In this document: one piece after another, positions 27,240 through 35,426 of the stretch
Position numbering within the stretch: position 1 is the stretch's first letter
Layout: the number at the start of each line of letters is the position of its first letter
Source: Asaia bogorensis
GTDB lineage: Bacteria > Pseudomonadota > Alphaproteobacteria > Acetobacterales > Acetobacteraceae
Reading direction: 5' to 3'
Assembly: GCF_900465345.1 (NCBI RefSeq)
Contig: NZ_UEGO01000031.1
Coordinates: 124,001-188,000, forward strand
Length of the DNA: 64,000 nucleotides
Position numbers and translations under genes: made by a program
Notes under the pieces: model-generated
What the model was told of the DNA's origin: nothing
Databases searched by the model: none
What the model saw: the letters and a program-made list of their open reading frames with translations, nothing else

Positions 27240-28658
27240 ATGAAGGCCATCATGCAGTACCGTTCCACCCGCGGCGATGCGCGCCCGCGCTCCTTTTCAG
27301 ACATCCTGCTCGCCGGTCTGGCAGAGGATGGTGGGCTGTACATGCCGGAAACCTGGCCCCGCTTCACGGCAGATGAGTGGCGCGCCATGCGCAGCCTCTC
27401 CTATCCTGATCTGGCCGCGAAGATCCTCTCGGTCTTTGCCGAGGGCAGCATAGATTTGCCGACATTGCAGAAGCTCTGCGCGAAGGCCTATGCCGGTTTT
27501 TCGCATGCCGCCATCGCGCCGCTGGTAGAGGTCGAGAACGGGCTGTTCTCGATGGAGCTGTTTCACGGCCCCACCCTCGCCTTCAAGGACATGGCCATGC
27601 AGCTGCTTGGCCAGCTTTTCGAGCATGTCCTGACCGAGCGCAACCAGCGCGTGACGATCGTGGGCGCCACGTCGGGCGATACCGGCTCTGCGGCCATCGA
27701 GGCTTTCCGTGGCAGCCCGCATCTCTCGGTTGCGATCCTGCATCCGATGGGCCGCACATCGGATGTGCAGCGCCGCCAGATGACGACTGTTCACGATGAC
27801 AACATCCTGAACATCGCCGTCGAGGGGACATTCGATGATTGTCAGGATCTGGTGAAGGCCATGTTTGCCGATACCGGCTTTCGCGATGAGATCGGCCTTT
27901 CCGCGGTCAACTCGATCAACTGGGCACGTATTGCCGCACAGATCCCGTATTACGTGCGCGCTGCCCTCATGATGGGTGCGCCTGATCGCGAGGTCTCCTT
28001 TGCCGTCCCAACGGGCAATTTCGGCAATGTGCTCGCAGCCTGGGCGGCCAGCCAGATGGGGCTGCCAATCCGCCGTCTGTGCATCGGCTCGAACCGCAAC
28101 GACATCCTTACCCGCTTCCTGACCAGCAACGACATGAGCATGCGCGCCGTTGAGCCAAGCCTGTCGCCCTCCATGGATATCCAGATTTCATCCAATTTCG
28201 AGCGCCTGCTGTTCGAGCTGCTCGATCGCGATCCGGTTGCCTGCCGGGAAACCATGCAGAATTTCCGCCAGACAGGCCGCATGAGCGTCGATCCTGCCGT
28301 ATGGAACCGTGCGCGTGAACGCTTTGGCGCTCTCATGCTCGATGATGAGGCAACGCTGGGCGAGATGAAGGCGCTGTGGGACAACTCGCTCTATCTGGCC
28401 GACCCGCACAGCGCGATCGGACTGGCTGCTGGCCGTCAGGAGCAGGAGCCGGGAATTCCGATGATCGTGGCCGCCACGGCCCATCCAGCCAAATTCCCCG
28501 ATGCTGTGCGCAAGGCCACGGGTATCGACCCGGCGCTACCGCCGCACCTGGCCGATCTGTTTGCCCGTGAAGAGCGTTACGAAACGCAGCCCAATGAGCT
28601 CAACCTCGTTGAGGATGCCGTAAGGCGTCATCTGGCCGGTCACGTTCACGCGGCCTGA
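27240..28658 (+). CDS. thrC: Threonine synthase
   Basis: PLP enzyme converting O-phosphohomoserine to threonine. The N-terminal motif YRSTRG, then GLAEDGGLYMPE, is the family start. The PLP lysine is K116 in PTLAFKDMAMQ. VGATSGDTGSAAIEAF (about 140) and VPTGNFGNVLA follow. 472 residues matches the longer bacterial/fungal class. ATG 27240 is used; ATG 27252 (MQYRSTRG) is equally likely. The leader is a striking pyrimidine-rich stretch. The downstream M16 peptidase gene begins about 130 bases later, after a hairpin. Confidence 0.95.
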   Translation: MKAIMQYRSTRGDARPRSFSDILLAGLAEDGGLYMPETWPRFTADEWRAMRSLSYPDLAAKILSVFAEGSIDLPTLQKLCAKAYAGFSHAAIAPLVEVENGLFSMELFHGPTLAFKDMAMQLLGQLFEHVLTERNQRVTIVGATSGDTGSAAIEAFRGSPHLSVAILHPMGRTSDVQRRQMTTVHDDNILNIAVEGTFDDCQDLVKAMFADTGFRDEIGLSAVNSINWARIAAQIPYYVRAALMMGAPDREVSFAVPTGNFGNVLAAWAASQMGLPIRRLCIGSNRNDILTRFLTSNDMSMRAVEPSLSPSMDIQISSNFERLLFELLDRDPVACRETMQNFRQTGRMSVDPAVWNRARERFGALMLDDEATLGEMKALWDNSLYLADPHSAIGLAAGRQEQEPGIPMIVAATAHPAKFPDAVRKATGIDPALPPHLADLFAREERYETQPNELNLVEDAVRRHLAGHVHAA

Positions 28659-28700
28659 CATCCGGGCTGGCGTCAGACACGCCATGGCACGATCATCCAA

Positions 28701-28729
28701 CGCGGGGGGCTAGGATTTTGTCCCCCGCG
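28701..28729 (+). terminator. Hairpin after thrC
   Basis: An 8-bp stem CGCGGGGG/CCCCCGCG with a 13-base loop lies 42 bases after thrC and 57 bases before the M16 peptidase start. No T-run follows the stem. It may be a terminator or part of the next gene's leader. Confidence 0.4.
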
Positions 28730-28786
28730 ACGCCATCTCATTTCACAGACCCCGTTTTCCTTCGATTTCAGGACCATCACCACTCG

Positions 28787-30052
28787 ATGACCGATCCGAT
28801 TACCGTCACCACCCTTCCCAATGGCCTCACTGTCGTAACCGAAAGAATGGAGCGCGTCGAAACCGTTTCCTTCGGGGCCTATGTTGCCACCGGCACGCGC
28901 AACGAAAGCGCAGAGGAAAACGGTGTTTCGCATTTTCTGGAGCATATGGCCTTCAAGGGCACGCAGCGCCGTAGCGCCGCACGTATTGCCGAAGAGATCG
29001 AGAATGTGGGGGGGCATATCAACGCCTATACGGCCCGCGAGCAGACGGCCTATTACGTCAAGCTTCTGAAGGAAGACCTCCCGCTCGGTATCGACATCAT
29101 TGGTGATATCCTTACTCACAGCACGTTTCTCGATCAGGAAGTCGAGCGCGAGCGTGGCGTGATCCTGCAGGAAATCGGTCAGGCCAACGATACGCCTGAC
29201 GACATCATTTTCGACCATTTTCAGGAAACGGCTTTCCGCGATCAGCCTATGGGGCGTCCGACCCTGGGCACCGAGGGACTTATTGCCTCGATGAAGCGCG
29301 AGACCATGATGCGCTACATGCAAACGCATTATACCACGCGTAACATGGTCATCGCCGCGGCTGGCAATTTGCAGCATGATGCCGTGCTGGAGATGGTGCA
29401 GGAGCATTTTCGCGATCTGCCCGACCATCAGCCGCCCTCACGTGAGGGATGCACCTATCTCGGTGGCGAGCATCGCGAGAAGCGCGAGCTCGACCAGGCG
29501 CATATCGTGCTGGGCTTTCCCTCGGTCAGCTATAATGACCCGGCCTATCATGCGACCATGCTGCTCTCGACCGTCCTCGGCGGGGGTATGTCCTCGCGTC
29601 TGTTCCAGGAAATCCGCGAAAAGCGCGGCCTTGTCTACTCGGTCTATTCCTTCGCCCTGCCCTTCCTCGATAGCGGGTTGTTTGGCATCTATGCCGGGAC
29701 GGGCGAGCAGGAGGCAGCGGAGCTTGTGCCGGTCCTGCTGGACGAGTTGCGCCGTATCGCCGATGGCATCAGCCCGGAGGAAATTGCCCGTGCCCGTGCA
29801 CAGGTCAAATCCTCGCTTCTGATGTCGCTGGAGAGCACGGGCAGCCGCTGTGAGCAGATTGCCCGCCAGATGCAGCTCTTCGGGCGGATTATCGACACGA
29901 GCGAGACCGTGGCAAAAATCGATTCTGTGGACGAAGGGGCCATGATCCGCGCCGCCGAGACACTGTTTCGTGCCCGCCCCACGCTCGCAACCATTGGCCC
30001 GGTGGGGGCCATTCCGTCATTTGAGGCCATCAGCCAGAGGCTTGTTGCATGA
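28787..30052 (+). CDS. M16-family zinc metallopeptidase (processing-peptidase-like)
   Basis: Alphaproteobacterial relative of the mitochondrial processing peptidase beta subunit. The zinc motif HFLEH is at residues 49-53, and the third ligand region follows in DQEVERERGVILQEI about 75 residues later. NGLTVVTE at the start and the glycine-rich GGGMSSRLFQEIREKRGL near 265 are also typical. 421 residues from ATG 28787; the frame extends upstream but without a ribosome-binding site. The pmbA start overlaps its stop (ATGA), so the two are coupled. Confidence 0.92.
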   Translation: MTDPITVTTLPNGLTVVTERMERVETVSFGAYVATGTRNESAEENGVSHFLEHMAFKGTQRRSAARIAEEIENVGGHINAYTAREQTAYYVKLLKEDLPLGIDIIGDILTHSTFLDQEVERERGVILQEIGQANDTPDDIIFDHFQETAFRDQPMGRPTLGTEGLIASMKRETMMRYMQTHYTTRNMVIAAAGNLQHDAVLEMVQEHFRDLPDHQPPSREGCTYLGGEHREKRELDQAHIVLGFPSVSYNDPAYHATMLLSTVLGGGMSSRLFQEIREKRGLVYSVYSFALPFLDSGLFGIYAGTGEQEAAELVPVLLDELRRIADGISPEEIARARAQVKSSLLMSLESTGSRCEQIARQMQLFGRIIDTSETVAKIDSVDEGAMIRAAETLFRARPTLATIGPVGAIPSFEAISQRLVA

Positions 30053-31392
30053 GCAAGGACCAGGAGCGTCTTTCAGACCTGATCGAAGCCGCAAAGCGCG
30101 CCGGAGCCGATCGGGCCCATGCGCTCATGGTGGCCTCGCGTTCGGTTTCGGCCATGTGCCGTCAGGGCGTACCGGAAGGGCTGGAGCACTCCGAAACTCT
30201 CGCGCTTGGCTTGCGGGTGTTCGTGGGCAAACGAGCGGCCAGTATTTCGGCCACAGCACTCGACCCGAGCCGTTTCGAGGCGCTTGCCCAGCAGGCCGTT
30301 GCCATGGCGCATGTCGTGCCTGAGGATGCCTGGGCCGGCGCAGTCGATCCCGACCGGCAGGGCGTGTACGATATCGCGGCGCTCGATATGGTCGATCCGA
30401 CCGACGCCCCGAGCCTGGATGCATTGCTGGCCCGGGCGCGCGAGGCCGAGGAGACCGCCCTTGGTATCAAGGGGATCACCAACAGCAATGGCGCCTCGGC
30501 GGGCTATAGCCGCGTCGAGATCACCCTTGCTGAAAGCAGCGGGTTCAGCGGCGCTTATGCCCAGACCAGCCATAGCAACGGCATCAGCGTGCTCGCAGGT
30601 GACGGGCCGAGCATGCAGCGTGACTATGCCGGACATAGCACGCGCCATCTGACCGATCTGGATAGCCCGGCGCTGCTCGGACGCGAGGCGGCCGAACGGG
30701 CTCTCGCACGCATGAACCCGGTCAAGCCGCGCACCGGATCCTTCCCGGTGGTGTTCGATCCACGTGTCTCGTCCAGCCTGCTCGGCCACCTGGCGGGTGC
30801 CATCAATGGCTCTGCCATCGCACGCGGCACGTCGTTTCTGTCCGGCCACAAAGGCAAGCGTATCCTGCCTGAAGCTCTCAGCGTCATCGATGACCCGACG
30901 CGTCCGCGCGGCCTGCGCTCAAAGCCTTTCGATGCCGAGGGCCTGTTGCCCAGCCCCCTCGCCTTCGTTGAAAACGGTATGCTTACAGACTGGATTCTGG
31001 ATGGTCGCTCGTCGCGCCAGCTTGGTCTGGTCAATAACGGCCGCGCCTCGCGTGGCGTAGGTGGTCCCCCCTCTCCGGCGGTTGGCAATTTCTATCTGAC
31101 GGGCGGCACGGGATCACGACGTGCGCTGATGGAGGACATTGTCGAGGGCATCTATGTGACCGAGATGATGGGTTCTTCCATCAACGGCCTGACCGGCGAT
31201 TACAGCCGTGGCGCGTCGGGTTTCATGATTCGTCACGGTCAGCTTGCGGAACCTGTCGCCGAGTTGACCATTGCAGGTAATCTCATCGAGATGTTCGCGG
31301 ACCTGCGTGCCGCCGACGATCTCGTCTTCCGCCACGGTGTCGATGCCCCGACACTAAGGATCGACGCCATGAGCGTTGCCGGAAGCCAGTAA
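30049..31392 (+). CDS. pmbA: TldD/PmbA-family metalloprotease subunit (PmbA)
   Basis: The TldD-PmbA complex degrades small peptides and matures microcin-type peptides. This is the PmbA-type subunit: the HExxxH zinc motif of TldD is not seen. Recognised from the N-terminal GADRAHALMVASRSVSAMCRQG, the SGFSGAYAQTSHSNGISVLAGD segment, and FDPRVSSSLLGHLAGAINGSAIARGTSFL near 238. The C-terminal MGSSINGLTGDYSRGASGFMI is also typical. 447 residues is normal. It overlaps the M16 gene by four bases and precedes the Tim44-like gene by nine. The partner tldD is not in the window. Confidence 0.93.
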   Translation: MSKDQERLSDLIEAAKRAGADRAHALMVASRSVSAMCRQGVPEGLEHSETLALGLRVFVGKRAASISATALDPSRFEALAQQAVAMAHVVPEDAWAGAVDPDRQGVYDIAALDMVDPTDAPSLDALLARAREAEETALGIKGITNSNGASAGYSRVEITLAESSGFSGAYAQTSHSNGISVLAGDGPSMQRDYAGHSTRHLTDLDSPALLGREAAERALARMNPVKPRTGSFPVVFDPRVSSSLLGHLAGAINGSAIARGTSFLSGHKGKRILPEALSVIDDPTRPRGLRSKPFDAEGLLPSPLAFVENGMLTDWILDGRSSRQLGLVNNGRASRGVGGPPSPAVGNFYLTGGTGSRRALMEDIVEGIYVTEMMGSSINGLTGDYSRGASGFMIRHGQLAEPVAELTIAGNLIEMFADLRAADDLVFRHGVDAPTLRIDAMSVAGSQ

Positions 31393-31401
31393 GGAGTTCT
31401 C

Positions 31402-32307
31402 ATGTCACGCCGCCTGTTCCGCGCCTCTCTTCTGCTTCTTGCCCTTGCCCCGCTTCTGGCCGCCCCGGCCGATGCGCGCCCCGGTGGCGGTCGCTCCATG
31501 GGAAGCCGGGGAAGCCGCACCTATTCTCCCCCGCCCATGACCCAGACCGCGCCTTATCAGGCCCGGCCCATGGAGCGAAGCTATGCCCCTTCATCCCCAT
31601 CCCCGGGCTATAGCAACCCGATGCAGCGCCCAATGGGCCAGCCTTACGGCTTTGCACAGCGCCGCCCCTTCATGACCGGCTTTGTGGGTGGCCTGCTGGG
31701 TGCCGGCCTGTTCGGCATGCTGTCAGGGCACGGTTTTCTTGGTGGTATCGGCGGGGGACTCTCCTTCCTCGGCCTGCTGTTCCAGATTGCGCTGTTCGGT
31801 TTCATTATCGTGATGGTGCTGCGCTGGCTCGGCAATCGTCGCCAGGGAGGTGTCAGCACCCCTCAGAGCCCCGGCTTTTCCGGCGGTGCCGGGGCGCCGG
31901 CCGTGACGCTCAACAACAACGATTACCAGAACTTCCAGCGCCTCCTGCTCGATATCCAGGCTGCCTGGAGTGCCCAGAACATGCGGGCGCTCTCCAGCAT
32001 GGCCACACCAGAGATGGTGTCATATTTCAATGAGCAGCTGGCCGATTACGCGAGCCGTGGTGCACGCAATATCGTATCGGACGTGCAGTTCATGCGCGGT
32101 GATCTTTCGGAAGCATGGCGTGAGGGCAACCTGACCTATGCCACCGTTGCCATGCAGTATTCGCTGTATGACGTCACAACCGATCAGCTCGGCAACGTCA
32201 TTGATGGCAGCAAAACAGAGCGTCAGGTGGTGACAGAGCTCTGGACCTTCGTGCGCGCCGATGGACGCGGCAACTGGGTGCTTTCCGCCATTCAGCAGGT
32301 TGGCTGA
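31402..32307 (+). CDS. Exported Tim44-like domain membrane protein
   Basis: A 301-residue protein with AAGGAG ahead of ATG 31402. A signal-like N-terminus (about residues 1-26, ending PADA) is followed by a low-complexity stretch rich in G, S, P, M and R (27-80). Two glycine-rich membrane segments follow (about 92-112 and 118-146). The C-terminal Tim44-like domain (about 165-300) includes YQNFQRLLLDIQAAWSAQNMRALSSMATPEM. The layout matches proteobacterial Tim44-domain proteins of unknown function. It is the second Tim44-fold protein in the window and probably belongs with the M16-pmbA operon. Confidence 0.85.
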   Translation: MSRRLFRASLLLLALAPLLAAPADARPGGGRSMGSRGSRTYSPPPMTQTAPYQARPMERSYAPSSPSPGYSNPMQRPMGQPYGFAQRRPFMTGFVGGLLGAGLFGMLSGHGFLGGIGGGLSFLGLLFQIALFGFIIVMVLRWLGNRRQGGVSTPQSPGFSGGAGAPAVTLNNNDYQNFQRLLLDIQAAWSAQNMRALSSMATPEMVSYFNEQLADYASRGARNIVSDVQFMRGDLSEAWREGNLTYATVAMQYSLYDVTTDQLGNVIDGSKTERQVVTELWTFVRADGRGNWVLSAIQQVG

Positions 32308-33085
32308 CACAACGGTTAGGACTGAGTTTTTGCCGGGCCAAGTCGGGTGATTGCTGACCCGGGAGGATGGGGGGCTTCTAGCCGCCTCCCACCGCTTTGA
32401 GAACCAAAGCCGGAGCCCCTGCGGGCTCCGGCTTTTATGTATGGGGAAGTCACCGAAGGTGTCTTCCTCGGATGGCACGCGCTCTGAACGGTCGAGTGCT
32501 TCCGTCCCGACATTGACGGGCCTGAACCAGCCCTTGGAGGCGGGGGACCCCCATTGGGCGGATTGTCGGGGCATCATTAATGATCCGTACCGGCTATATG
32601 ATCCCCACTTATCCGTGTGGGGCACCTCGACCCGGTGGCCATTGTGCACATCTTCCCATAGGGGAGCCGTTCTTTTCAGATGCCAGATCGTCGTTGGTCG
32701 TATCAGCTGATCGTTAACGGGACGTAAGGCTGCCCTCACCATCACAGATTCACAGCTACACCGGCCCTCACCTTGCCCGTCTGCCTGTGCGTAATGATTT
32801 GCGTCAGCTTCTGCATCGCAGCGCTGCCCGCGCTGTCTCAGACGCTTCTGAAAAGCCGCGCATTGTCCAGATCGGAGGGGTAACGCCGGCCAATCAAAAC
32901 GACGCCGGCCCCGGCCCTGTAAACATACCCGGCAAGCGGGAGACCCACAGAAATCAGCGGCGTTTCTGCGGCCCTATCATCATCGTTACCTCAAAGCAGC
33001 GCTACAGGCTTAAAGCCCGGGTAGCGGATCTCTCATGCCTCTCTGACGCGGGATCGGGCCGCAGTCGGGAAAGCTCCCGTGGTTC
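32308..33085. other. Gene-free interval with several hairpins, possible degenerate sequence
   Basis: About 780 bp between the convergent Tim44-like gene and the ctaB/CoxF-like genes. Both strands have open frames, but none has a good start signal or recognisable protein sequence. It holds a strong hairpin (32409-32432) and smaller ones near 32447-32470 and 32601-32620. On the minus strand, a frame of about 45 codons (roughly 32990 to 32850) with plausible composition ends in a stop, so decayed gene remnants are possible. Confidence 0.4.
32409..32436 (+). terminator. Strong intrinsic terminator, probably bidirectional
   Basis: A perfect 10-bp stem GCCGGAGCCC/GGGCTCCGGC with loop CTGC is followed by TTTT on the plus strand. 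On the minus strand the stem is followed by TTTGGTT. It ends transcripts coming from the Tim44-like gene about 100 bases upstream, and possibly minus-strand transcripts. Confidence 0.75.
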
Positions 33086-33196
33086 TCAGAGCCGCAGATA
33101 GGTCAGGGCGAAAAGAGAGATCATGACCAGTGACAGACCACCCAGCAGGCCCATGATCCGCCCCTGACGGCGCTCGGCGAGTTCGTTTTTCATCAT
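33086..33196 (-). CDS. CoxF-like 36-residue membrane peptide
   Basis: A tiny gene whose ATG overlaps the ctaB stop by four bases (ATGA). The product starts MMKNELAERRQGR, with a charged N-terminus, followed by one hydrophobic helix (about residues 14-33) ending YLRL. Small proteins of this shape follow ctaB in many alphaproteobacterial cytochrome oxidase operons (CoxF-like). The placement, overlap and architecture support a real coding sequence. In those operons ctaG and ctaE normally follow; here neither is recognisable downstream. Confidence 0.65.
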   Translation of the reverse strand: MMKNELAERRQGRIMGLLGGLSLVMISLFALTYLRL

Positions 33197-34134
33197 GGAA
33201 ACAACACCCGATCAATCAGCAGGGCTGAAAACAGGAAAAACAGATACGCCAGCGAGTACCGGAAGGCATAGCGGGCAGGCTTGTCAGCCGTCAGGCTCAC
33301 CCCGGTCTCGTCTTGTTTGTCGAGCAGAACACGCAAGGCAAATCCCACAAAGCCCAGCCCGAGAACCGCGGCGCTCACCGTGTAGATCAATCCGCAAAGA
33401 TGCAGAAAGGACGGCACCAGAGACACAGCCAGCAGGATCAGCGTGTAAACGAAGACATTCCAGCGCGTATGACGAGCCCCCTTCACCACGGGCAGCATCG
33501 GGATACCCGCCTTGGTGTAATCCTTGCATGCATAGAGCGAGAGCGACCAGAAATGGGGTGGCGTCCACAGGAACACGATGGCAAACATCACCACCGGCAA
33601 TACGCTCATGGAGCCTGTTGCGGCGGCCCAGCCGATCATGGGCGGAAAGGCGCCGGCTGCTCCGCCAATCACAATATTCTGCGGTGTGCTCCGCTTTAGC
33701 CACATGGTGTAGATGACGGCATAGAAGAAAATCGAAAACGCGAGAATACCCGCAGCAAGGGCATTGCTCGCAAGCCAGAGCAGAGCCACCGAAGCCAGCG
33801 ACAGGACGACGCCATAGATAAGGGCGCCATCGGCATCCATACGGGAGTCAGGAATGGGCCTCACGGACGTTCGCTTCATGATCGCGTCAATATCGCGGTC
33901 GTACCACATATTGATGGCACCGGCCGCCCCTGCCCCGACGCATATGCAAAGCATATCGATCAGACCGAGCGGAACCGAAGGCCAAGTCGGTGCCACGGCC
34001 ATGCCCGCCACACCCGTAAACACGACCAGCGAGATGACACGCGGCTTCAGCAGTGCAAGCCAGTCCTTGAGCGTCGCCCCTTGAAGGCGATCAAACGCCG
34101 GCTCGACATGCGGCAATGATTGTGAGGCACTCAT
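33193..34134 (-). CDS. ctaB: Protohaem IX farnesyltransferase (haem O synthase)
   Basis: Adds a farnesyl group to protohaem to make haem O, in the inner membrane. The first prenyl-diphosphate motif NMWYDRDIDAIMKRT lies near residue 94. The second region YACKDYTKAGIPMLPVVKG lies near 205, and the LLKPRVISLVVFTG start is typical. 313 residues with about nine helices is normal. Its ATG overlaps the stop of the COX1-like gene (ATGA), and the CoxF-like gene overlaps its own stop. Haem O would serve a bo3-type ubiquinol oxidase; with the local oxidase degenerate this is its likely remaining role. Confidence 0.95.
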   Translation of the reverse strand: MSASQSLPHVEPAFDRLQGATLKDWLALLKPRVISLVVFTGVAGMAVAPTWPSVPLGLIDMLCICVGAGAAGAINMWYDRDIDAIMKRTSVRPIPDSRMDADGALIYGVVLSLASVALLWLASNALAAGILAFSIFFYAVIYTMWLKRSTPQNIVIGGAAGAFPPMIGWAAATGSMSVLPVVMFAIVFLWTPPHFWSLSLYACKDYTKAGIPMLPVVKGARHTRWNVFVYTLILLAVSLVPSFLHLCGLIYTVSAAVLGLGFVGFALRVLLDKQDETGVSLTADKPARYAFRYSLAYLFFLFSALLIDRVLFP

Positions 34135-35324
34135 GAAAGATCGACTTTCGCAGGCTCACGCAATGGCATGATCAGTCTGACGCCCAGACAGGCGACGCAG
34201 CAAAGTGAGACCATCATGCCGGCCTCGCCGATATGACGCAGCATGGGCAGAAACGGGATCATGGCCAGCACCGCTATACCCATCGAAACAAGATGCAGAC
34301 GACCGAGCCAGAGTGGTGCGGCCAAATCGCCCAGCTGGGCCTGCCAGCGATAATAGCAGCCAAACAACGCGAAAACCGCGCCAAACAGCATGGCGGAATG
34401 AAAGGCCTCCGGACGCGCGGGGAAAAGATAGAGCGCCCAACCTGCCGAGAGCAGAAGCAGCGCCGGAAAGCTCCAGGAGAGCGCGTAGGTCATGGTGAAG
34501 CTGCGACGCCACAAAGAAGCGCAGATCAGCCCCATGATTCCGAAACAAGGGAGGGCAACCCCTGCCCCCAGAAGCCATGCCCCGGAAAGCCCCGGCACTA
34601 TAACTCCATGCGCCCAGACCACCGATACACCCAGCGTCGGTACCGCCATAAGCAGTGGCAGAACGATCTTGGCACGGGTTGAATGGAAAGAAACGAGGTT
34701 TGCAATCGCCCCGAGGGCCAGTTGCATGACAAGAGCCAGCACGGGAATCTGGATACGACCCAGCCATACGCCAGCGACAATCTGTGTATCCCCGCCCGCC
34801 ACAAGGTCATGGCTCAGGCCGGCCAGCACGACAGGGACGAGGACGACCAGGCCAAGTGACGCCAGAAGTTGTGACCAGGTAAAGGGCGACAGATCACGAA
34901 AGCGTACGACGCGACATTCGAGACATTTGACGATGGTCGACAGCGCCAGCAATACGACACCAATCGACCAAAGCCCCATCGAGACGGCAAACAGGCCAGG
35001 TCGTGATGCACCGCCAAGCGCGCAGAACGCCCCGAGGAACAAGGCGACTAGAGCCATGCGGTCAAAACGGACCATCAGGGACGGAAGGGATGTCAGTTCA
35101 CCCGGCAGGATCAATCGCCCCATACCGCCGAGAAAGGCCGGGATCAGGACAAAAAGATCAAGCAGCAATCCATGCCCCAGCGCATGGGCGGGGCCTGTAC
35201 CTTGGGAGACAAATCCGAGGAAACCACCTGCGAGACCGCAAAAAAGGGCAAGGGCCAGGAAAGCGGCCCCATCGGCACGCAACGCCAGACCCTCGCGGCG
35301 TCTCGAAATCGGCAACTGTAGCAA
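34131..35324 (-). CDS. Degenerate cytochrome oxidase subunit I-like protein, active site lost
   Basis: A 397-residue protein with about eleven hydrophobic helices that aligns by eye with haem-copper oxidase subunit I. HGLLLDLFVLIPAFLGGMGRL (from H51) matches the helix II haem-a ligand region. GGDTQIVAGVWLGRIQIP matches the GHPEVY helix, but the CuB histidine is R190 and the cross-linked tyrosine is P194. VVWAHG (239-240) has one of two CuB histidines. PEAFHSAMLFGAVFALF matches the HFHY helix, with A307 replacing the haem-a3 ligand and H309 retained. It lies directly before ctaB, where ctaD belongs. The TTG start at 35324 follows AAGGA. Catalysis of oxygen reduction is very unlikely; alternative families (NnrS-like) were considered. 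Confidence 0.7.
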   Translation of the reverse strand: MLQLPISRRREGLALRADGAAFLALALFCGLAGGFLGFVSQGTGPAHALGHGLLLDLFVLIPAFLGGMGRLILPGELTSLPSLMVRFDRMALVALFLGAFCALGGASRPGLFAVSMGLWSIGVVLLALSTIVKCLECRVVRFRDLSPFTWSQLLASLGLVVLVPVVLAGLSHDLVAGGDTQIVAGVWLGRIQIPVLALVMQLALGAIANLVSFHSTRAKIVLPLLMAVPTLGVSVVWAHGVIVPGLSGAWLLGAGVALPCFGIMGLICASLWRRSFTMTYALSWSFPALLLLSAGWALYLFPARPEAFHSAMLFGAVFALFGCYYRWQAQLGDLAAPLWLGRLHLVSMGIAVLAMIPFLPMLRHIGEAGMMVSLCCVACLGVRLIMPLREPAKVDLS

Positions 35325-35426
35325 GACCCGTTCCTTATTCCGTCCTGGGGGTCCTCATGCCATCAGCATCGCTATGGGACCCTGAGATCAAGGCCAGTCT
35401 GGTATGTTTTGTCGGGCACAAACGTG

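Noticed and set aside
32020-32745. Minus-strand 241-codon frame and plus-strand 119-codon frame (32351-32710)
   Set aside because: Both cross a strong terminator hairpin, lack ribosome-binding sites and resemble no protein; the first also overlaps the Tim44-like gene.
32409-32760. Possible tmRNA, SRP RNA, 6S RNA, RNase P RNA or riboswitch
   Set aside because: The conserved core sequences of these RNAs and of common riboswitches were looked for and not found. Only generic hairpins remain.
34131-35324. NnrS-family protein as the identity of the COX1-like gene
   Set aside because: Hydrophobic profile alone would allow it, but the HGL, WAH, and FH-GAVFALF spacings and the ctaB overlap fit oxidase subunit I better.
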